A stretch of 64,000 bases of DNA from Curvibacter sp. AEP1-3 (GTDB lineage Bacteria; Pseudomonadota; Gammaproteobacteria; Burkholderiales; Burkholderiaceae_C): the NCBI RefSeq assembly GCF_002163715.1, contig NZ_CP015698.1, positions 124,001 to 188,000 on the forward strand. Reading direction: 5' to 3'. The notes beneath the pieces were generated by a model. The model was not told the origin of the DNA. It made no database searches and worked only from the letters and a program-made list of their open reading frames with translations. The number at the start of each line of letters is the position of its first letter. Positions within the stretch are counted from its first letter, which is position 1. Both the position numbers and the translations under genes were made by a program. Shown piece after piece: positions 8,487 to 18,688 of this stretch.

Positions 8487-8903
8487 CTACTTCCAGCATT
8501 CAAGGACAGATTTATTCCCCGACACGGTTCTTGTTCCGACCTCATCAACACCCAAAGTCCCGCAACCTGTATCTCTAAGCTGTGAGCCTATCGGCACGGC
8601 TGTAATAACAAATGTAGATGTAGTTGGTTGTCCCGCACCGAATGAAAACGTATAGGCTGAACTAACTTGCGATGAGCAATTATTCGCTACCACTGTTGCA
8701 GAAGCGTAGCTCATACTGGTTGTGTATGACCGTTCGATCGCTTGTGAATACTCAATAAGGCAGGATGCTGCAGTAGCCCGTCTGGTTCGTTGAATATGAG
8801 AGTCATAGGCGGGAAGTGCAATACCAGCAAGGATTGCAATTATCGCTACAGTGATCATTAACTCAATCAACGTAAAACCGTTTGGTGTAGAGTTTGATTT
8901 CAT
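8487..8903 (-). CDS. pilE: Type IV pilin PilE
   Basis: A 138-residue prepilin: short leader MKSNSTPNG, cleavage before F, then FTLIELMITVAIIAILAGIALPAY with Glu5. Two cysteine pairs (SCLIE, NNCSS, TGCG, LECW) suggest the C-terminal disulfide loop of pilins. Start ATG 8903 is preceded by AAGGA at 7 nt that lies in the last codons of pilY1, whose stop ends one base upstream, so translation is probably coupled. It is the last pilus gene before ribD. Whether it is the major or a minor pilin (PilE of the PilVWXE set) cannot be told; context favours minor. Confidence 0.9.
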   Translation of the reverse strand: MKSNSTPNGFTLIELMITVAIIAILAGIALPAYDSHIQRTRRATAASCLIEYSQAIERSYTTSMSYASATVVANNCSSQVSSAYTFSFGAGQPTTSTFVITAVPIGSQLRDTGCGTLGVDEVGTRTVSGNKSVLECWK

Positions 8904-8904
8904 T

Positions 8905-11900
8905 TTAATCCTTGATAATCTCACGCCAAGAAATGCGACCCTTTACAGGTGTTATACCTGTATTCACCCGTACATCTTCAACTCGTTTGTCAGCTGCCGG
9001 ATTAGAACCCCCAACAGCAAATCTATTACCAACTCTGGTGGCTAAGCTTGGAATTCCAACTCCGAGGTCAATCGATCCAACATATGTTCCACTGACGCTG
9101 TCATCAGTGAATTGTCCATTATTGGTGACATCAATAATTCCGACAGATAGTGCAGAACCAGAATATGGATTCACAAAATTCAGATACCCGGTTCCTCCTG
9201 CAGTACAGGGATCATTGGCTGCAGGAATCATTGAGCTAGCAATCAAAGCTGGAAGAGCAAGTTTATAGACAACTGACTCGGTTACGAATCTCTCACCGGT
9301 TGATTGAGTCATGTCAATGTACCAACCAGATTTATTCAGCATATCACCAGAGGTTTGCTGAGAGAAAGTTCGGACAGTGTAGCCGGCCAAGGTAGATGAT
9401 GTGGAAACAGTTCGCTGTTTAAGTGGCGATCTGCTAGTTATCTTTGTGCCTTCGTCAATCAGCCCATACCATGATTGAATATTTGTATTCGAGGGGTCGG
9501 TCGAAGCAAAGTATGATCCGGTGCCGAAAAACACAAATCGTTTACCTAAGTTCGTATCACCGTTCAGATCATTGATACTAGAAGTGATTTTGGATGTAAT
9601 CGGCTGACGTTGACCTAAACTATTTTGGGCGACAAAAAAAGGTGATCCACTGAAAGCAATTGCCCAAGAATCAGGATCATCTGAACTTACGTCAAATTTC
9701 CAAACGTTGCCCTTAAGATCGCCAGCATAAATAATATCTATCGTACCGTTTCCATCAGTATCGTAACCACTTGGACTCGATAGTCCGTTATCGGAGCCGG
9801 CTGTCGTAGGTAACTTCTTAACTTGACTGATCGAACCATTTGAATTCAGCACAAACAGATACAACACAGCCAAACCACTCGTACTGTTGTAGCCGTTACC
9901 CATTAAGACGCCAGATTTACCATTGTTTAGTTTGACAAACTGTGGCTTACCCAGCATATAGCCTAAATCGTCGTCGGAATTTGCGGTTGTACTGGCAGCC
10001 GGTGTGTATTCCCAAAGGAATTTAGTTTGATCAAAATTACTAGTGCTTGTTACATTTATCGCAAATAGCCCTTTGCTGCCACGACCCAGGCTTGCAAATA
10101 AATAGTTATTATTGTCAGTTGCTGTCGTGCGCGATGTAATCTCAATGTCGCCATCCACGTAGTAGTCATGGGTATATTGTGGTGAAGCTAGGTTTTTTAA
10201 TCGCGAAAGAGATGACTGTGGAATAAAAGCAAACTGCTCAATGCCAGAGTTGGCACTAAATGCGTGGAGCATCCCGTCGTTTGCTCCAACGTATATCAAA
10301 TCGGTATCCTTTAGGTAATATGGAGATGAGTGGATTACATCACCTAAAACATGACCAGGACGGTCCCTTAATGTTCCCCCATTTTGTACCTCATTTGACC
10401 GTGCGCCTCGAACGTAATTAAAGATACTCTGACTTGCGAATGCGGAAGATACACCGGGATAAGAGGAGTTCCAAATAAATGGAACACCATGAGATGCGCC
10501 ATAGGTGGTTCTCGCACCTGCTCTCGCGAAAATATTACGAACACCACTGTCGGGAATCTTCGTAGATGCCTCCCATTCTGTATTCGTGCTTACGCCAGAA
10601 CCAGTAACGGGGTAGGCGACAAGATCGCCTGACCAGTAGTTAGCATCAAAACGTGCCTGAAACACTCGTGCTGTAGTGCTGAGACTCGAACTATTTGCGA
10701 TTACATTGCTAGCGCTGGAATTAGTCTTAAATATTGCATCGAAAGCTTTTTTAATGGTGTCTTTCAGTTGCAATGGATTCTGAACTAGGAAGTAAGTGTC
10801 AGGTACGCCGTCACCATCTGAATCCCATTCAGTCTGCAAATCTGGCTTATTATTATTGTTTTTATCACTAAATCCGCCCCACTTAGCAGCGTACCATAGT
10901 GGATCCTTCAACAAGGTTGCGGAACCAGATGTAGATGCGGAAAACGTGCGCTCATCAAAACTTCCAATTGTTGGAAGTTGATTGCAATCTGCAGGCACCG
11001 GTGATGCATCGCAGTATCCAGGTGATCTTCCCGATGGAACATTCAAGAAGTAAGGAATGTTGACGGTTTCATCTTGGACCACCAAATAAACACCATCATT
11101 CTGAGTACCGGAAATGATATAGCCCATGTTTTGTCGAGCACCGCCTGCTTGATAAGTAGGCGTTACTTTAACGGTTAAGGAGTTGTTGGCATTAAGCTTA
11201 ATTTCATATTCCGCTATTGCGTCCATGTCATGGTCTGCACCTTGTTCGACGTCTTCATAATTAATTCGAAACTTTGCGTAATATCTGCCACCATTAATTG
11301 TGCTATTCACATCGCCCGTGCCTGAGTTTGCGATGGTGTCAACATAAAAATCGACAATCTGATTGGTTGGTTGAAAGCCGCCTTTTCTATCTGATGCGAG
11401 TACTGATTTTGCAAAGGGCACAAGAGCGATTTTCTTATCAGTCGCGACCGCAATTTCAATTTTTGGTAAAGGCGAAGCCAATGCAACACTGAACGTATCA
11501 ATCGACTGCTTTCCCTGTAAATCAGACCTTATATCTGAGCGCTTTGCATAGTAAGACACGGAAGCGGAGTAATAGCTGCCCTGTTTGGTGGGCTCCTCTG
11601 GCGCTAGGCCTCGGATAGATTTCAGTGACTCAACTGTTTTCGCAGTCGGCGCAGAGTCGGCGACAGTTTTTGACTGCCCGATAAACCTGCTACCGGTAAT
11701 TCCTGTTTCGTTAGACGTAATGGTGTCCGCCTCAGTGCCCACATTCAAGCCAGACAAATCACTAGAGAAGGAGTTGAAGTAGCTGCCAGGAAGTTGATCG
11801 GAATCAAATGAAGGGTTGATATCAGAAATCGAAAGAAAGTTCGCACGAGCACACCATGGCGCTTTAGCTGCGCTTGAGCTGCTGTAAGGGTCATCCCAAG

Positions 11901-13140
11901 TGGCCCTAGTAAGACCAACACTAGCGTCTTTTGAGTCAGAGGATGATTGAAATGCACCAGTAGCACTTCCCTTTCCAGAAAAGTATCTTAATCCCTCATA
12001 CATCATTTCCCCAACTGGGTTACCCCAATCAGGGAAATTGCCCTCTGTCATTGCTGAGTTAGTCTGCCAGCCGCCAGCATAGGCTTGATCTGTGCGTCCA
12101 TTATTAAAGTCTCTTATTCTCAAGTTATCAAATGTCTTAACAATTACGGCACTACTTGTAAACTTACCTGTCGCTGCGTCAACCTCTGCAGAAAACGACT
12201 TAACTACTTGTCGCAGAAGACCGCCAGACATATTCTTGTCATAGCTGCCTGTGATCAAACCAAACAGCATGGAGTCGTTCTCTCCATAGTCATGTAAAAG
12301 CCCGGTGGGCTTATAGTTGGAACCGTATTGTTTGCAACCAGAATTAAAACTACTTGTACAAACCTCCACGCGTACAGTTCTATTCTTTCTCGTGCCGCCA
12401 TGTGTTCCGTCCAAGACGGGACGTTCTTTTGACGCCCATTCCCATACTCGTTTATTGGTGTTTTCTACAACAGATAACAATGGGGGTAGATTGCTGCAGT
12501 CAGATAAAGTGGCGCAGTTAGTGGATGAGTTGGAGGTTAAATTGCCAAACAAATGCCGCTTTCCACCGGTTGGGAGTGATAATGGGGTAAAGTCTTCAAT
12601 TGAGTATCCGTCCGTCGCGACATCCTTATATTCTTTTGCCCAAGAGTGGGCATCTTGCGGAATATATGAGCGACGGAGGATGGTTTGCGAATTAGTATCA
12701 ACTTCTCTATACCCGCCATAAAGCACCTTTCGCAAGGCATCAATGCGAGCGGTAGTTTGATAATTCAGCCAATTACCAGACCATTTTCCAGGACACTTTC
12801 CATTTACTGCGGTAGAGCTAGGGCTAAATAGTCCATCGTTATCAGACTTGTCATTATGGGTGTAGCAAATATTTGACTCAAATAATCCATAATAAGTAAT
12901 GGAAGGCTTAAATCGGATATCAATTGAACCATCTCCATCAATATCTGATGTATCATTATATGATTCATAATACAACTTATGATCGCGTCCTGCTATCAGC
13001 ATTACCATAGGTTTTGCTGTTACTTGTGTCAGTAGCGGAGTATTTGGAATTGTTACTGCTGAGGTAGCGATCGAAACAAATACTGTTGTGATTAGCAGAG
13101 CAGTTCTTACGGGCTTGCCAATTAGTTCATTGAATTTCAT
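8905..13140 (-). CDS. pilY1: Type IV pilus tip/biogenesis protein PilY1
   Basis: A 1411-residue exported protein with an N-terminal signal segment (ALLITTVFVSIATSA). The N-terminal region has KPMVMLIAGRDHKLYYESYND and a Ca-binding-like DIDGDGSID, common in the PilC/PilY1 group. The C-terminal third is the PilY1 beta-propeller with YVGANDGMLHAF and DLKGNVWKFDV. A calcium loop DTDGNGTID (residues ~1127-1135) corresponds to the DxDxNxxxD site known in P. aeruginosa PilY1. I see no MIDAS DxSxS, so the von Willebrand A domain of P. aeruginosa PilY1 seems absent. ATG 13140 with GAGG upstream is preferred over TTG 13152. Confidence 0.93.
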   Translation of the reverse strand: MKFNELIGKPVRTALLITTVFVSIATSAVTIPNTPLLTQVTAKPMVMLIAGRDHKLYYESYNDTSDIDGDGSIDIRFKPSITYYGLFESNICYTHNDKSDNDGLFSPSSTAVNGKCPGKWSGNWLNYQTTARIDALRKVLYGGYREVDTNSQTILRRSYIPQDAHSWAKEYKDVATDGYSIEDFTPLSLPTGGKRHLFGNLTSNSSTNCATLSDCSNLPPLLSVVENTNKRVWEWASKERPVLDGTHGGTRKNRTVRVEVCTSSFNSGCKQYGSNYKPTGLLHDYGENDSMLFGLITGSYDKNMSGGLLRQVVKSFSAEVDAATGKFTSSAVIVKTFDNLRIRDFNNGRTDQAYAGGWQTNSAMTEGNFPDWGNPVGEMMYEGLRYFSGKGSATGAFQSSSDSKDASVGLTRATWDDPYSSSSAAKAPWCARANFLSISDINPSFDSDQLPGSYFNSFSSDLSGLNVGTEADTITSNETGITGSRFIGQSKTVADSAPTAKTVESLKSIRGLAPEEPTKQGSYYSASVSYYAKRSDIRSDLQGKQSIDTFSVALASPLPKIEIAVATDKKIALVPFAKSVLASDRKGGFQPTNQIVDFYVDTIANSGTGDVNSTINGGRYYAKFRINYEDVEQGADHDMDAIAEYEIKLNANNSLTVKVTPTYQAGGARQNMGYIISGTQNDGVYLVVQDETVNIPYFLNVPSGRSPGYCDASPVPADCNQLPTIGSFDERTFSASTSGSATLLKDPLWYAAKWGGFSDKNNNNKPDLQTEWDSDGDGVPDTYFLVQNPLQLKDTIKKAFDAIFKTNSSASNVIANSSSLSTTARVFQARFDANYWSGDLVAYPVTGSGVSTNTEWEASTKIPDSGVRNIFARAGARTTYGASHGVPFIWNSSYPGVSSAFASQSIFNYVRGARSNEVQNGGTLRDRPGHVLGDVIHSSPYYLKDTDLIYVGANDGMLHAFSANSGIEQFAFIPQSSLSRLKNLASPQYTHDYYVDGDIEITSRTTATDNNNYLFASLGRGSKGLFAINVTSTSNFDQTKFLWEYTPAASTTANSDDDLGYMLGKPQFVKLNNGKSGVLMGNGYNSTSGLAVLYLFVLNSNGSISQVKKLPTTAGSDNGLSSPSGYDTDGNGTIDIIYAGDLKGNVWKFDVSSDDPDSWAIAFSGSPFFVAQNSLGQRQPITSKITSSINDLNGDTNLGKRFVFFGTGSYFASTDPSNTNIQSWYGLIDEGTKITSRSPLKQRTVSTSSTLAGYTVRTFSQQTSGDMLNKSGWYIDMTQSTGERFVTESVVYKLALPALIASSMIPAANDPCTAGGTGYLNFVNPYSGSALSVGIIDVTNNGQFTDDSVSGTYVGSIDLGVGIPSLATRVGNRFAVGGSNPAADKRVEDVRVNTGITPVKGRISWREIIKD

Positions 13141-13159
13141 AATAAACCTCAACTTTCAA

Positions 13160-13672
13160 TTAGTCGGTAGCATACATTGATTGCAGCATTACAGCTGCCC
13201 GCCCGCCGCCCCCATCCACTTTCGCAGTAATTCTGTATCGCTTGCAGTTATTCGGGTCGCTTGGATCCCCGGGCCTGCATGTATAGGTATCACCTAAATA
13301 TTCGACAAAATACTTTGGCGTAATGGCTAAAGTACCTGAACCTACGGTTGTGGCATTGCTCCAAGACGTGAAGGTGGTATCCGTCCATCTTGGCGTACTG
13401 CTTGAAGCTGGTGCTGCACATGTCATTAAGCTGCCGACTGTTGCACAGCCCGATGTAGGTTGCGGTTTTTCACTTTCAATCAAGTCTTCAATGGCTTTTA
13501 AAGTGGATTCAGTTGCTTGGAAGGCTAAGCTTCGGTCGTATGTATTGGCTGCCATTCTCTCTTCAGAATTTACGAGCCTGATTGCAGTCATACCAAAAAT
13601 AGTCATAACCAATAGCAGGATAAGACTAATTACTAATGTGACACCAGATTGTTTCGAGGGTTTGCTAATCAT
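13160..13672 (-). CDS. pilX: Minor pilin assembly protein PilX
   Basis: A 170-residue protein with the PilX N-terminal pattern: QSGVTLVISLILLLVMTIFGMTAIRLVNSEERMAANTYD. It lacks the canonical prepilin GFTLIE and has GVTLVIS, as typical of PilX/GspK-like minor pilins. A hydrophobic helix is followed by a small soluble domain with several cysteines. It lies between pilW and pilY1 with gaps of 5 and 19 bp. Confidence 0.9.
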   Translation of the reverse strand: MISKPSKQSGVTLVISLILLLVMTIFGMTAIRLVNSEERMAANTYDRSLAFQATESTLKAIEDLIESEKPQPTSGCATVGSLMTCAAPASSSTPRWTDTTFTSWSNATTVGSGTLAITPKYFVEYLGDTYTCRPGDPSDPNNCKRYRITAKVDGGGGRAAVMLQSMYATD

Positions 13673-13677
13673 ATAAA

Positions 13678-14760
13678 CTAATATAGAGTTTCTCTACTCC
13701 GTATGGCGGAGATGAAGAGTAGCCTTCGTTCTAATTTTGTGTTTGAAGCGGAAACGTCTTCTTCACTCTGTAGCTTAATGTCAGTCTTTACGGCCACAAC
13801 TTGATTTGGATTTAATTCTCCCCATCCTCCGGCGCTAACTGCAAGTTCCGAGTCATCGGCATCAACCCATGTAGTAGCCAGAGTTTCCGTAGTTGAATTC
13901 TTCTTGAGATAGGAAAGATTCATTTCGACTACGTTATTAAGAATTTCATCTCTATTATTTGTAATCTGAGTTGCTCCGCCAACAATTGTTCTGGCAATTT
14001 GAGTTCGATACAAGCTCTTTCCGCCAGTTGAGTTAAATCCGATGTACCAAAAGGTCGGGACGAGTTTGGTTATCATTCCATTTGTAGTGCTAAACTGCCT
14101 AAGCGTTGTAGCAGCACACGCTAAGGTGGTGGGGTACCCAAGGCCATTTCCGCAATTCAATGTGGCTGTACTTGGGTCATAGTTAATTACCTTTGTTGCG
14201 CTATCCACGGTGCCTGCTTGAAATATTGCCGCACCTTGTAGGTCGCATGCTATCAATATATCGCCAGCCACAAAATTGCTGGCATTCAGAACGGTTATCT
14301 CAGTACTACCGGTGTCGTGCGCGGTAACGTTTGATTCTGTTGCCCCAGCTTGCAAAACAAGGATGGCAGCTGTACCGTTAACTCTTAATCCTTCAGTAGT
14401 TCCGAATGGGACTATTGATGTTGTATCAGTTGCACCACTAAATCCTTGGATTACGCCGTCACCCCAGGATGCCCACCATGGGATATTTCCACTAGAACGG
14501 ATCACGTTTGCCATCAATTTCGCACCACAGGGGTTTTCCCCTGCTTCACGTATATCCCGCGACATTAGCTCGAGCGCTAATCTGGAATTTTCTTGCATGC
14601 GTGCTAAGTTCTCGGATACTCGCAAACTGTCTTTGTTCGAGAGCAGTGAGGTCAAAAGAGCGCCGACGATCAGTATTCCCAGAAACAATGCAATCATCAG
14701 CTCCACTAACGTGAAGCCTTTTTGTTTTGTCCTCGGAAGGAATTGTTTGTTTCTTTTCAC
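13678..14760 (-). CDS. pilW: Minor pilin PilW
   Basis: A 360-residue prepilin with leader ending in QKG, then FTLVELMIALFLGILIVGALLTSL and the PilW-typical ENSRLALELMSRDIREAG. The start is taken as GTG 14760, whose GTGA overlaps the pilV stop TGA (14757-14759), giving translational coupling. The C-terminal domain is an extended beta-rich region with paired cysteines. It probably forms part of the minor pilin complex that primes type IV pilus assembly. Confidence 0.9.
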   Translation of the reverse strand: MKRNKQFLPRTKQKGFTLVELMIALFLGILIVGALLTSLLSNKDSLRVSENLARMQENSRLALELMSRDIREAGENPCGAKLMANVIRSSGNIPWWASWGDGVIQGFSGATDTTSIVPFGTTEGLRVNGTAAILVLQAGATESNVTAHDTGSTEITVLNASNFVAGDILIACDLQGAAIFQAGTVDSATKVINYDPSTATLNCGNGLGYPTTLACAATTLRQFSTTNGMITKLVPTFWYIGFNSTGGKSLYRTQIARTIVGGATQITNNRDEILNNVVEMNLSYLKKNSTTETLATTWVDADDSELAVSAGGWGELNPNQVVAVKTDIKLQSEEDVSASNTKLERRLLFISAIRSRETLY

Positions 14761-15251
14761 AGTAGTACTCTTGTCTCGATATATTGACTTCCGAGTCCAC
14801 CGGCTTTGCTGTCGTCCCAAATAACCCTTACTTTGCACTGGCCAGTGGCGTCGCAGTAGATCGCTCCACATGACGATGTATCGCCGGCAGTACCTATATT
14901 TGCTTTTATTGCCTCAATCCAAGCCTTTTGATTTGTATCGGCAAGATCTGTTCCCGTTATTGATGTTGGGTTACAAATGCTACCGTTTATGTTGCCGTTG
15001 GATTCCAAAGTGCCAGTGTTGTAGGTAAGTGCCTTGGCATTATTCTTATCGACTCTGAGTGCTTCAATAATGAAATAAGAAAGCGCTACGGCTTGAGTGC
15101 GTTGGCTGGCGCTTATATTTCCTTTATTTGCGCGTATTTGTAACCCAGCCATTCCTAAAGTACCTATTGTCAAAATAAGTACGGAGACTAATATTTCAAT
15201 CATTGTTGCGCCACTTTGACGTTGACGCGTGGAAATTGGCTTGTTCTTCAT
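14757..15251 (-). CDS. pilV: Minor pilin PilV
   Basis: A 164-residue prepilin-like protein: QSGATMIEILVSVLILTIGTLGMAGLQIRANKG is the PilV pattern. ATG 15251 lies 7 bp after the fimT stop; GTG 15275 is an alternative that overlaps fimT. Neither has a strong Shine-Dalgarno. The C-terminus has SCGAIYCDATGQCKVRVIWDD, the cysteine-rich ending common in PilV. The stop overlaps the pilW start. Confidence 0.88.
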   Translation of the reverse strand: MKNKPISTRQRQSGATMIEILVSVLILTIGTLGMAGLQIRANKGNISASQRTQAVALSYFIIEALRVDKNNAKALTYNTGTLESNGNINGSICNPTSITGTDLADTNQKAWIEAIKANIGTAGDTSSCGAIYCDATGQCKVRVIWDDSKAGGLGSQYIETRVLL

Positions 15252-15258
15252 ATTGATT

Positions 15259-15834
15259 TTATGTAGGCGCTGCACAAGTTGAATCGCTAGTAACTTTCAC
15301 TACAGATGTTCGACCTGTAAATGTGAGATTTATGTCTCTTGCTCTATTTGCGTCGCTAAGGGAGCTGCTCGAAGAGCAGACTCGTATAGTCCCGACGAGA
15401 GGTGCGCCTCCCATGGTTTTCGCTGTGCCATCCGATCCAAATGAAACGTATTGAATCAAGTTAGCATCACCTTGGATTACTATATTCCTCGACGAGGTAT
15501 TCTGCGAGACTGAAATAATCTTTTCGCCAGCATCTTTTGCTGCAGTATTTCCGGATCGTGTTGTGTCAATAAATGAAATCCAACCCTGTTCCCAGTTACC
15601 ATTATTTGTACATTGCGTGCCGTCTGCGCTCTTACATATACTTACTCTAGTACCAGTGCTAATTGCTTGGTTTCGAGTTTTTGCAATTGCGGCAGTCAGA
15701 TCATTAGTTGTGCTGGAAAGCTCTGAGGATGCAATAAGGCCCAGAAAACTTGGAGCAGCAATGGACGTGACAATTACAAGAATCGCGATCGTGACCATTG
15801 ACTCTATAAGCGTTACTCCAATTTGTTTTTTCAT
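15259..15834 (-). CDS. fimT: FimT/FimU-type minor pseudopilin (GspH family)
   Basis: A 191-residue protein with a short leader MKKQIG and VTLIESMVTIAILVIVTSIAAPSF (Glu5 present), then the GspH/FimT block LTAAIAKTRNQAISTGTRVSICKS and WEQGWISFID. Members form the tip minor pilins, and some FimT proteins bind DNA during uptake. It is the first gene of the leftward pilin cluster, 115 bp downstream of the nrdR stop. I find no convincing sigma-70 or sigma-54 promoter in that gap. Confidence 0.9.
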   Translation of the reverse strand: MKKQIGVTLIESMVTIAILVIVTSIAAPSFLGLIASSELSSTTNDLTAAIAKTRNQAISTGTRVSICKSADGTQCTNNGNWEQGWISFIDTTRSGNTAAKDAGEKIISVSQNTSSRNIVIQGDANLIQYVSFGSDGTAKTMGGAPLVGTIRVCSSSSSLSDANRARDINLTFTGRTSVVKVTSDSTCAAPT

Positions 15835-15949
15835 CGCAGAGCGCTTAACAAAAAGTTGATATCAGGGGATTCTCCGCTATCGAAGCTGATGTGCAAGTGC
15901 TTCAGAGCCGTACGGTCTGTACGGATAGACAGGCGGCAATTGATCTAGC

Positions 15950-16399
15950 TTACTTGCTCACTTCATCCACCAGCGTTTTGAATTCATCAATGTCTTCAAA
16001 GCTGCGGTAGACGCTGGCAAAGCGCACGTAGGCAACTTTGTCCAGTTTTTTGAGTTCGCGCATCACCAGTTCGCCGATGCGGGTGCTCTGGACTTCGCGC
16101 AGGCCCAGATTCAGGAGTTTTTCTTCGATGCGCTCGATGGCGCTGTCGATCTGCTCGGTGCTTACCGGCCTTTTGCGCAGGGCCAGGTTCATGGAAGCAA
16201 GCAGTTTGGCGCGCTCGAATTCGATGCGACGGCCATCTTTCTTGACGATGGCCGGAAAGTTCACATCCGGCCGCTCGTAGGTGGTGAAGCGTTTGTCGCA
16301 AGCGCCGCACTGGCGCCGGCGGCGGATGAAGTCCCCATCTTCAGAAATCCGCGTCTCCACCACTTGGGTTTCGGAATGACTGCAGAAAGGGCACTTCAT
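15950..16399 (-). CDS. nrdR: Transcriptional repressor NrdR
   Basis: A 149-residue protein with an N-terminal zinc ribbon ([10 protein letters not shown]...[19 protein letters not shown]) and an ATP-cone domain ([27 protein letters not shown]). It senses ATP/dATP and represses ribonucleotide reductase genes. It is 16 bp downstream of glyA on the same strand, a usual betaproteobacterial pairing. No NrdR-box pair was noticed in the window. Confidence 0.97.
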   Translation of the reverse strand: MKCPFCSHSETQVVETRISEDGDFIRRRRQCGACDKRFTTYERPDVNFPAIVKKDGRRIEFERAKLLASMNLALRKRPVSTEQIDSAIERIEEKLLNLGLREVQSTRIGELVMRELKKLDKVAYVRFASVYRSFEDIDEFKTLVDEVSK

Positions 16400-16415
16400 C
16401 GTGAATTGACCTTGC

Positions 16416-17660
<1,245 letters not shown>

Positions 17661-17709
17661 GGCAGTCCTTTGAGGAGATCGGGCCTGTGGGTCAATGGTG
17701 ACAACAGGG

Positions 17710-17832
17710 CTGCCCAGGCGAACGGCTGATCGCACAAACCGCGCAGGTCATGCGGCACGCTTCCCAGTGGTGTCCCACGTCAGCAACCGGCTTCCTGAGG
17801 AAGTCAGCGCCTATCGCCAGTCGCGTGCGGGT
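17710..17832 (-). ncRNA. ZTP (pfl) riboswitch upstream of glyA
   Basis: Read on the minus strand, the leader contains GCGACTGGCGAT near its 5' side, then GTGGGACACCACTGGGAAGC GTGC in the middle, and CCGTTCGCCTGGGCAGC at the 3' side. These match the conserved blocks I remember for the pfl/ZTP aptamer: GACUGGCG, a GUGG..CCAC-type helix followed by GGGAAGCG, and CCGnnCGCCUGGGCA in the pseudoknot. The aptamer senses ZTP/AICAR and typically switches on folate and purine genes, glyA included. The exact expression platform is not obvious. Confidence 0.85.
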
Positions 17833-17846
17833 GAGAGTTTAACCGA

Positions 17847-17863
17847 GCCGGGCAAGGCCCGGC
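17847..17863 (-). terminator. Possible terminator hairpin after the lytic transglycosylase gene
   Basis: GCCGGGC (17847-17853) pairs with GCCCGGC (17857-17863). On the minus strand it lies 7 bp after the stop of the transglycosylase gene, but the following bases (TCGGTTAAA) have only a short T tract, so efficiency is doubtful. It also sits just upstream of the riboswitch. Confidence 0.45.
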
Positions 17864-17869
17864 GATTGT

Positions 17870-18688
17870 TCAGGAAGAATGGATCAGGCTCGCCACGTTT
17901 TCCACAGCGGGAGCCGCATCGGGCGCAGGAGTTGCAGGAGCCTTAACAGGTGTCGGGGCGATCATCGGAACAGGTTTTCCGGCGGCCACGCTCAGCAATC
18001 GGGTGTGCTCAGCCAGCACTTTGGCAGCATAGCCACCGTCTGCTTCCATATTAGCTGCGCCCACATAGAACTTCAGTCCACCCTCGATGGAGCCAGCGCG
18101 GGCAATGCACTCTTTGAGCACTTTGGCGCCCACGCGCAAGTTGGAAACCGGGTCAAAGGCGGCCATCTTGCCGCCAAAGCCTTCGTACTTGTCGCTGTGC
18201 ACCTTGGTCATCACCTGCATCAGGCCTTGCGCGCCTACGTGGCTTTGCGCAAAAGGGTTGAAACCGGATTCCACGGCCATCACGGCAAGAATCAGAGTGG
18301 GGTCCAGTTTGGAGCGTTGGCCAGTTTCATAGGCCTCAGCCACCAGTGCACTCAGTGGCTCTGGCGCGACGTCGTACTTCTTGCTCAGCCAGTAGGCCAC
18401 CGCCGCTTGCTGTTTGGGCAGGTCTTGGGGGTTGCTGGCTGTTGCACGCTCTACTGCGTCGGCTTCTACTTCCAAGCCTGTAGCTTGGATGTGGCGGTCT
18501 TGCAGCCAGCCCATCAGGCGGACTTCGCCTTCCTGGCGGAGTTCTGGGCGAACGGTCAGTGCAATGATGGCAAACATCACAGCCAAGCCGAGGAGGGCGA
18601 AGCCGTTGTGGGAAATCTCAAAAAAGCCTTGGGCAATATCGTTCGCAACAGTGCGAATGCCTTTGGTCAGTCGGGTAGTCGCTGTCAT
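17870..18688 (-). CDS. Lytic transglycosylase (SLT domain) with N-terminal membrane anchor
   Basis: A 272-residue protein with a hydrophobic N-terminal helix (GFALLGLAVMFAIIALTV) and a C-terminal SLT fold: catalytic Glu in LAVMAVESGFNPFAQS, then GAQGLMQVM and FDPVSNLRVGAKVLKECI. A Pro/Ala-rich tail follows. It would cleave peptidoglycan glycan strands between MurNAc and GlcNAc. Start ATG 18688 has AAGGAAGAG immediately upstream; an earlier in-frame start lacks one. It is separated from glyA by the riboswitch leader. Confidence 0.88.
   Translation of the reverse strand: MTATTRLTKGIRTVANDIAQGFFEISHNGFALLGLAVMFAIIALTVRPELRQEGEVRLMGWLQDRHIQATGLEVEADAVERATASNPQDLPKQQAAVAYWLSKKYDVAPEPLSALVAEAYETGQRSKLDPTLILAVMAVESGFNPFAQSHVGAQGLMQVMTKVHSDKYEGFGGKMAAFDPVSNLRVGAKVLKECIARAGSIEGGLKFYVGAANMEADGGYAAKVLAEHTRLLSVAAGKPVPMIAPTPVKAPATPAPDAAPAVENVASLIHSS

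Larger units (their letters stand above)
8300..15900. other. AT-richer segment containing the minor pilin cluster
   Basis: By eye, bases from about 8300 to 15,900 are much richer in A/T than the flanking ribE/ribD body and nrdR/glyA, and codon third positions use A/T freely. All genes in it point left. The right edge falls between fimT and nrdR; the left edge falls inside ribD. Compositional contrast suggests replacement or acquisition of the pilin block by recombination. I did not compute exact GC values. Confidence 0.7.

Noticed and set aside
15880..15925. CCGTAC/GTACGG inverted and direct repeats between fimT and nrdR
   Set aside because: Too short and isolated to assign as an operator or terminator; no T run and no matching promoter elements.
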